This document shows, piece after piece, positions 56,978-64,000 of a stretch of 64,000 nucleotides of DNA. The DNA is from Hymenopus coronatus. Taxonomy: Eukaryota; Arthropoda; Insecta; Mantodea; Hymenopodidae. The stretch's first letter is position 1; the number at the start of each line of letters is the position of its first letter. Location of the stretch: assembly GCA_030762935.1 (NCBI GenBank), contig CM060881.1:96522001-96586000 (forward strand). Direction: 5' to 3'. The position numbers were made by a program, and so were the translations under genes. The notes under the pieces are model-generated. The model did not search any database, was not told the origin of the DNA, and saw only the letters and a list, made by a program, of their open reading frames with translations.

Positions 56978-57805
56978 TTTTTACTTTCTCTACACTGCAT
57001 AGTGCATAGAGAAGGTATTGTATTCTACCCAAAAATTCGAAGTCGAGATTTCACTGTAAATACTAATTTGAGGGCCCCTGAGTCCAAAACAGCATTTTTA
57101 GAAAAAGATTCATGTGGACAGCATAACTTAAAAACGAAAAGCTCGTTAAATACCAAACATGGTATTTATATTTATTGTCTTCCATGGATGCGACATGAAA
57201 AAAATCCCCTCACCACAAACTGCCCTTTACATGGAAAATGTTTTGGACTTTTGTTTTTCTCAAAGTTGGCGCTAATGATATTGATTAAAATAACGTACAT
57301 TAAAGATATTTATATTACAGATAAAATGCATATTTTGAATTTTCTAAGAATAGATTCTAAAGAGCTCTTATTCTGGTCGGGTTTTGCTGAATTTTGCATA
57401 ACTGGTAAACCATAAGAGATAGACAAAAACGTACTATACAAGCACGTAGATCTTAGTAGAAAATATAATTTATGTGATCATGCATATTTTTTCTTGTTTT
57501 TTGAAGATATCCTTGTTATTGGTTTCAGTTTTAAGCCACCTAACTTTTTTTTTTCAAACGGGCCATGCAAAGCGTACCGAATCTCTATTGTTTCAAATTT
57601 GACCATATGTTAAAAGATTTGACTGTCCGCTTTAACCTAGTGTATTCCTTTATTTCTCTTTTACTTACAAGAAGGTAAGTAATACGACCAATTCTGCTAA
57701 TATTTATCTCGATTAGCATGATGTATCTAAAAGAATAATTGTAATAATAGTTTTTATATGGAACAGCTAGAGGAAGTTATGTCAATGGAACACATCCCGT
57801 TTTAA
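56978..57805 (-). mobile_element. Family A copy, full length
   Basis: The 3' hairpin at 56981-57020 is compact (ttactttctctacactgcat/agtgcatagagaaggt). The CA tract is almost completely lost. The 5' end is 'agctagaggaagttatgtcaatggaacacatc'. A 175-codon frame on the plus strand (56888-57415) crosses it antisense to the element. Confidence 0.85.
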
Positions 57806-59330
57806 ATAGAGTTACTGAATAAATTTTTATTGCATAAATGCTCATCATAACCATTATCATACGATAACAGCCAAAACTATTATGGATATAATGAATTTGC
57901 TTTACTGTTTTGTATAGTTGTCCTTTGATAACTCGTAAAAGCTGTATATTAGCTCCTCATATAAAAGTAATATATAAAGGAAAGCTCAATCCTAATATAT
58001 ACTGAGCTTAAGTGGGAGCATCTGCAGAATCAACAACTACAGGGATATCAGAGCTCGACTACGATTTCGGGTTTACTTAAGCATCTCTCAGAAAACAGTA
58101 CTTCTGTAACTACCTGTAATTCCAAATGTATGTTCATAATCAACCTGCCACATCGTGGACTTCCCTCCATTTTCCTGACTGTGAATAACTCTTTCAGAGA
58201 TTTCCTTCAGAATGAAGAAGGGTATCTGCATCGAGACTTTTAATGACCAGGTAGTCAGGAAGAGCGAAAACGAAACCTTTTGTGTCACAATTGCCAGGGA
58301 AAGAAGTCACAAGTGTGAAATTATGCATATTATGGTTTGCTAAACATTGAAAAGCATAGCATTCTCTGTATAAACTAACCTTAATGTGCTAACGATTTCT
58401 AACAAATTTGAAACCAGAAGACCAAGTTTCTTCTAGGCCTTATATACAAATTTAAACTCTGTACTTTCAGAGGTTGAAGAATTAGTACTTTCCTACGGAG
58501 AGGGCAAAGCTAATGGGTACATTCCAACGCCCGGTTAATTTTCTGTAGTATTTTTCTTTATTTCCTTATTTAATATTGGCATCAACTATACATTTACTGT
58601 GTTCTACATCAAACTCTCATTCGCTTGAATTCAAGTCCAACTTGCACATATTAGCCTTTGAACAAAGGCCAGGTCCAGGTAAGTGGCGAAAAGGGAAATA
58701 CTACATTTCATATGAGTGGTTAGAAGGCATTCTTCGCAACGACGGCCCACACCAGATTCTGGATGAGTCCGTCTCGTATTGGTTTGAGTCAAAGGTCTAG
58801 CATTCAAACTTAGCTTATAGTAGTTCGGTTTCAGTCTCATGATCGAAGGAAAACGAAACATTACAAAATGGCAAAGAAAACATTAAGAACCAAGTAAGGG
58901 ATCGGAACTGAGAGTGACAAGTGATTTAGTACGACCTTATCAATATAATCAATGCACTGTATATCGTACCAATTCGGTGCGTACCAGTGTACGCTGCAAT
59001 AACATACTAACACAAACACGTTTTATGACACGACCAGACAAAGTAACACAGTATAAAATATTCCGATCATTGGAATCTAAACCATCATGCGATAAAAGTT
59101 TTAGTTTTGCTTGACTAAGCAATAATATAGTTGACAATGTTTATTCTCCAACACAAATGTATAATTTGCGAGTTCGCTGTGTTAGATTCAATTTGTTCCC
59201 CACCTAAATGCTGACGTTCTCACTTTTCGGCAATTAAGGCAGGTGAAGTTACATACATATAATATGCGCTAGACGGCTCATCTATCCATTCTTTCAACAA
59301 TTTTGTTTCGCTCTTTTAATTTTGTCCTTT
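57806..59330. other. Anonymous DNA
   Basis: A plus-strand frame at 58576-58800 and its minus shadow lie in a GC-richer patch (58650-58800). No domain recognised. Nothing else found. Confidence 0.35.
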
Positions 59331-59334
59331 TTGC

Positions 59335-60103
59335 ATGAGGGTGAGGAAAGACAAAAGAATAAGTAATTTCTTCTTGAGAAAAATAAAGAAATTTAAAAAT
59401 GCAAAGCATTGACAAATAATATCTGAAATGATTTATCTCACCGAATGGAATCTTCTTCTTTAGTCATCATCCTTGAATTGGTTTACAGAGATTTTTCATT
59501 CTGATCTTTTCTCTGCCTACGTTTTTAATTCTTCGTACGTTCATGTTGTTCTTGCTTTTCCTGAAGCATCATGTTTCATTAGCTTGTATTCTTCTTCTTT
59601 CTTCTCAAAAAAGGAATATTTGGCACAAGAACGAGTCCTAGACTTTTGTATGGTAAGATTATATCTTACAGTTTACTCATTCATAAAGAAAAGGATTTTA
59701 GAGTTATTCCCCTAAAGGTTCAAAACATGCACTTTATTTGTCATTAAAATATCTAAAACACATGAAGTTATAATTAACATCTTTAGAGGAATTTATAGAA
59801 TTCTAAAAATAATGAAGAATTCCGGGTGTAGGATAGCTATTATGGTTAGACAGAGCTTTCTAAAAATCTCCATGTCACATTTTTAGAAGATGCAGAATTT
59901 AAATACCAAATTTTGTAGGTATTTATCGGACACTTCGTTTTGTGTATGTTGGTCATAGACGCACACAAACGTTTTTCTAAAACTGTTTTAGAAGCACCCA
60001 GCGAAGCTAAATAATTATGTATTTAAGGTGAAGTATATGCTTCGATTTTTTTGCTAGAAGAACTTTACAATACTTGCTGTAAATGTGTCATAGAGAAAGT
60101 TAA
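59335..60103 (+). mobile_element. Family A copy, diverged, 5' third missing
   Basis: 'acaaaagaataagtaatttc', 'ctgaaatgatttatctcacc', then 'atattatcttacagtttac'-like blocks and the 3' end 'gtgtcatagagaaagttaaa'. About 180 bp of unrelated T-rich sequence lies at roughly 59450-59640. Confidence 0.6.
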
Positions 60104-60695
60104 AAAAAATCAATGACTGGGGTAACACAGGAAGCTTCAAAGAGTTTATAAACAATATTAATATTCCATGCCTGTGTACATTATGCGTTTTATTGATGTC
60201 ACTTTGTTTCGTCCTGCAGGAATTGATGAAGTAAGCTCATGAAAGGTAAAACACCTTCCGTACTGCAGTGGGTTGAGAAATGTTGATAAAGAGGAAGACA
60301 TAAAAAAAGTGTGTTTGCTCTCTTCTGGGTCGATGGGAGGTGAAAAGAAGGAAGCCTGATAAGGTGAACAGCGAAAGTAATAAATCAAATGTTATCTAAA
60401 TCCATCTTTCTTTTGTCGGCAAGTTCTTGACTGACATGAGAGTTGTGATTAGGCCAAACCACGGCCTGATAACACTTTCTGTTTTAAATAACTTGTGTGC
60501 ACACCTACACTTATAGAGATAGTAATCCTATCTTGTTTGCCACAAATCTAGCCTATCATTTTCGCAGTTATTGCATATTAAGGCATTCAGAGTAATTTAG
60601 ACCTCTTAAAAATAGTGGAATTTAATGTTGTGCTGCGGCCTTATTTCGAGTCCCGGCTAAGCAAATGCATTTTTTACCTGCTTCTACCTTTCCAA
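60104..60695. other. Anonymous DNA with a B-box remnant
   Basis: ttcgagtcccggc at 60646-60658 resembles a tRNA B box but no A box is apparent. Nothing else recognised. Confidence 0.35.
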
Positions 60696-60699
60696 AATA

Positions 60700-61973
60700 C
60701 GGGGACGGACTGGAAAGTAACAAAAAAAAAATAAATAAATAAAAGTTAAAACAAATCACAAATGAACTTACACCTTTTACCTGCTTTTCTACATAGTCGC
60801 CAAATTTCTCAACACACTTGTTCCATCGTGATACCAGTTTCAATATTCCCTGTTCGTAGAAATCCGTTTCTCTGGAGTATAGCCATCTGCGGACTGCTGA
60901 TTTCACTTTCGCATCTTTCACAAAGCGTTGACGGCCAGGATTTTCTACATGAGACCAAATAGACGAAAGTCCGACGGTGCAGGGTCCGGACTGTGTGGTG
61001 GATGCTGGAGCACCTCCCAACCAAATTTAGTGATTTTCTGAAGAACAGCAGCAGCAACATAGGGACGAACTTTGTCATAAAGAAGTTTAATATGGTCAGC
61101 ATTAATGTTGTGGCGTTTGTCACGAAGGGCATGACGAAACTTCACCAACGTTTTAATATAGACTGTAGAATTTACAGCGGTCCCTTGTTAAGCAAAGCCA
61201 CCAATAAAACACCCCGCATATCCCGAAATAGTGTCACTAGCACCTTCCTAACAGATTGAGTCACTTTGAATTTGCTCTTTACAGGGGAACCAACATGTTT
61301 CCACTCCATAATTGCCTGTTCTGTAGTGGTATGCCCACAACTCATCAGCAATGACGATTCCTTTCAGAAAGTCATGCTCTTCTGCGGTGTATCGCGTTAA
61401 GCGATCCAAGCGTGTCATCATTCGCCACCCTTGTGGTTGTCTTATCAGGCTCTTAGGCATCTAGCGAGCACTCACTAGACGAAATTTCAACAACGTGCAC
61501 TGCACCACAGAAAATGTTAACTGTTGCAATAAGGTTTGCAGTTAAACACGTCGGTCATTCAAAGTTGCCGCTTCAGTGCTTCTGACATTCCGCGGGATTG
61601 CAGCTGTTACCGGCCTCCCGGAGCGTGGCGAATCACTAAGATTCAAACAACCGCCTTGAAAGAATGCATACCACCTGGAAACATTGCTACGGTCCCTATA
61701 ATCATCGCAGGCATGACTGTGAATTTCATTCGGTTCATGTCCTTTGGCTCACAACTATCGAACTACTCCTCTCTGCTCTTCACACGTGGACGACAATAGC
61801 CTGGCCGCCATCTTTATTGCGTAGTTCACGCTCCTCTCGCTAGTGCCGCACATGAAACAAAATATACTCTCTGTAGTAAAAATTAAAACTACATATGAGT
61901 GACATTGCAACATTCCGGCTGCAATACCAAGGCAGAAAAAAAATATTGTGTGTTACTTTTCGATCCACCCTCG
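60700..61973 (-). pseudogene. Inactive mariner transposon (DD34D)
   Basis: About 1.27 kb, the usual mariner size, with 22-bp terminal inverted repeats (60700-60721 and 61952-61973; 16 of 22 positions agree by my alignment). The minus strand encodes transposase in three broken pieces: 61460-61248 with 'GIVIADELWAYHY' (first catalytic Asp); 61148-60945 with 'LLYDKVRPY' (second Asp) and 'HPPHSPDPAPSDF' (third Asp, exactly 34 residues after the second); and 61020-60775 with 'QRFVKDAKVKSAVRRWLY' and 'GDYVEK'. The N-terminal DNA-binding half (61.46-61.8 kb) is degraded but keeps 'FCGAVH'. Frameshifts and stops separate all pieces. The catalytic acidic residues survive although the gene is dead. A flanking TA is visible on the left only. 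Confidence 0.85.
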
Positions 61974-62189
61974 AATTTATATACCCTTTCAACTTTGTAT
62001 AGTATAAAAATACACATTACTAGGTTCGGTGGTGATAAGTACATCTGATTATGTGTTGGTTATTAACTCATATTCAGAAACACTGTATTTATGAACTTTT
62101 TTCTTAAATATGAAAGAGAACCAAGTAATACAACTAAAAAAAAGGAAGTTTAAAGTAACAAGGAAAACTAAAATGCTGTAACCAAACAA

Positions 62190-62310
62190 CATTTTAATCA
62201 CTTCTGAATGTGCTCAAAATGACGGCCACCAACTTCGAAACATTTTATGCATCCCTGGTTATGTGGCGTCAAACTCTGTAAAGAGTTCAAACACACAGTA
62301 CGGCAAGTCA
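62190..62310 (-). pseudogene. Tc1/Tc3-like transposase C-terminal remnant
   Basis: The minus strand gives 'CIKCFEVGGRHFEHIQK' followed by a stop. This is the C-terminal signature (C-I-x-x-x-G-x-H-F-E-H) of a transposase family widespread in arthropods and related to the tail found at 35.1 kb. About 25 residues upstream are still in frame. Inverted repeats were not located. Confidence 0.5.
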
Positions 62311-63165
62311 GCGGTCGTCTACATAAGTTATTTGCAAGGATTTGAGCTTCCCGTTTCACTCAAACGTCTCTCCAATCTTAGAAACATGGGCTGGGTTATG
62401 CCTGTTGAGGCAAAATTGTTGACAGAGCTAGTAAGCTCCCCTTCCTTCCTTTTAAATTCCTCGTAGATGAAAACATCTGGGTGTACAAGGCCACCATTGC
62501 TTATTCCCACTTGATGATAGCCAAACAAATACATATTTGTAAATTACGAAACTGTTAAACGTAATACGACACTTAATTCGCTCTAGCGAATGCTATGTGG
62601 ACTATTTGTCACGGCATCTATGGTGTCTTTACATAATCATTTTCCTTTCTGAGCTCCCACTATGTAAACATTTCTAGACATAGGTTTATAAACGAAATAG
62701 GTCAATATTCACTCGAGTGCACAGAGAAGTGTCGATCGATGTCTCTAGGCAGAGTCGTGAATTTAGTAACCTTTTCCTATTCTAAGAAGTTTTACAGACA
62801 AACTTATTTAGATATTTTTGAAAAGTTATAGCATTGTGCTGTAAAATTCGTCCTTGCATAGGTGCTATAAAGTAGCAAAATGAGGTATAAGACACGATAA
62901 GCGTTTGCCCTTAAGTGGAATACATTTGCTGATTATTTCTTCAAAAAGGAACAATTTCTAACAGCTTCCCCCACATGAGAGACCGCAATTTGGACAAAGA
63001 ATAATAATAATGTAAAATATTTGTAATAAATACAATTATAAAATAATCATGTATTAAAATTCATAACGATATAAAAGGAACAGCAAAAATAAATAAAAAT
63101 GGAGAAAATACTTTTTATAGAACGCATCGGTTACAAAAATATTTGTTTAAAGAAATGATTAGGTA
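62311..63165. other. Anonymous DNA
   Basis: May include more of the transposase remnant up to about 62.53 kb (a 68-codon minus frame); beyond that nothing recognised. Confidence 0.35.
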
Positions 63166-63169
63166 GCAT

Positions 63170-63600
63170 AAAGGTAATTGTGAAGCATGGAAAGTGATCT
63201 ATTAAGTGCTGCAACTGAGACGTTATATAGGAACTCTCTCTTCAAATCAAACTTCATACAGAAGTGCACAAAAAGTTTAGGAGTGCTACCTCGTGCATCA
63301 ACCATCAGACTTATGGCCTACATAGACAATAAGTTGCATTTGTCCAAATAATAGGGGATGGTGAGCTCGTAAATTTTACACTCCTCCTTATGTACATCTG
63401 CAGGTTGTTGCTGTGAAGACTCAAATCTCACTGTCGGGTCTATACCAGATGACGAGCCTAATGGAATAGCTAGTATGTCAATTCGCTGACAGGACCCCTC
63501 CATAGAGATGTCATGATTTCTTCATAAACAGCTTCACCTTTAGATTTTAAAACCTCAGCAATCAGGTTCGGATTTTTTGATGACTGGTGAACTGTAATGG
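63170..63600 (-). pseudogene. Insect-type retroelement C-terminal domain, frameshifted
   Basis: Minus-strand translation in order: 'LIAEVLKSKGEAVYEEIM'; after a shift 'RIDILAIPLGSSSGIDPTVRFE' in overlapping words and 'KIYELTIPYY'; after a second shift 'LMVDARGSTPKLFVHFC'. The order (YEEV...RRID.IA...DPTVRFE...Y.PTIPYY...GARG..P..F) is a conserved tail that I know from many insect retroelement-derived predicted proteins. The acidic D-P-T-x-R-x-E pattern is reminiscent of a nuclease fold, which is inference. Two frameshifts and a stop make it a pseudogene. No catalytic reverse transcriptase is in the window. Confidence 0.55.
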
Positions 63601-63797
63601 CTCACTAAAATGACAGGAACCCAAATATATAAAACATACATTATTCTCTGGAGCAGTTCAAATCAATCCACCAAATAAAGCGAAAGATACAAACGCTACA
63701 ATGTGTGGATTACTTGCTTTACTGGTCTACCCTCCAAACTAAATGCATTACCATATTTGGCTAAATTTATATTTAATGATAGAAATAATATAAACCA

Positions 63798-64000
63798 TTT
63801 TTACTTTTCGCTACACGTACTATATATGTAGTGTACAGAGAAGGTATTGTATTGCACCCAAAAATCGATACTAAGATTTCACCGGAAATATACGTTTTAG
63901 GGTCCCCTGTATTCAGAAAAAGCATTATTAGAAAAAAGTCCGTGTCTGTGTCTGTGTACCTGTGAACACTAAGTCAAAAACGAAAAGTCAGTAAAATACC
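63798..64000 (-). mobile_element. Family A 3' part, runs off the window
   Basis: The 3' hairpin at 63800-63848 (acttttcgctacacgtactatatatgtagtgtacagagaaggt, read in pieces), then 'gatttcaccggaaatatacg', 'ttagggtcccctgtattc' and a TG-rich tract. The remaining ~650 bp lie beyond base 64000. Confidence 0.85.

Noticed and set aside
56888..57415. Open frame of 175 codons, second longest in the window
   Set aside because: It runs antisense through a family A copy. Similar but differently broken frames occur in other copies, and no domain is recognisable.

Overview
The window is non-coding, repeat-dense nuclear DNA from an animal, most likely an insect or another arthropod with a large genome. It is AT-rich and has no long intact host reading frames. 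It carries tRNA-derived SINEs, debris of LINEs of insect type, a dead mariner with DD34D spacing, and short CCTAACCTAA-like tracts that are common in insect DNA. The species cannot be told from sequence alone. There is no bacterial or viral gene organisation, no CRISPR array, no rRNA and no intact tRNA gene. All boundaries below were read by eye and are good to about 5-20 bases unless a target-site duplication fixes them. || By my estimate about a third of the window (roughly 22 of 64 kb, more than 30 loci on both strands) is one repeat family, called family A here. A complete unit is about 840-890 bp. Its 5' end carries a small hairpin and then ACTTTCTCTA; its 3' end is a near-perfect hairpin of about 42 nt finishing in TAGAGAAAGT. 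Some copies sit head to tail. No copy encodes an enzyme. The asymmetric inverted ends, the 3' hairpin, the internal CA-rich tract and the tandem copies suggest a non-autonomous rolling-circle (Helitron/Helentron-like) element. This is the main candidate for something undescribed. || Layout. 0-13 kb: family A copies, SINE1, SINE2 and SINE4 insertions, and anonymous AT-rich DNA. 13-22 kb: microsatellites, two LINE fragments (14.8 and 18.4 kb), a very AT-rich block, and an inverted pair of a second repeat (family B, 19.9 and 21.9 kb). 22-34 kb: nearly continuous family A with nested SINE1, LINE and foldback insertions. 34.7-35.5 kb: a decayed TIR DNA transposon. 36-46 kb: more family A with SINE2, SINE3 and SINE5. 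46.5-47.4 kb: a satellite-like array of about 85 bp units. 47.565-47.744 kb: the only good candidate for a host coding exon, 180 nt with splice sites and phase 1-1. 48-56.5 kb: two copies of an element holding a tRNA-like block between direct repeats, plus family A, one copy of which is split by a LINE reverse transcriptase. 57-64 kb: family A, a decayed mariner, and two more retroelement or transposase tails. || The genes do not form a pathway. The region reads as an intron or intergenic interval built by repeated nested insertion, and the target-site duplications allow several insertions to be ordered in time.
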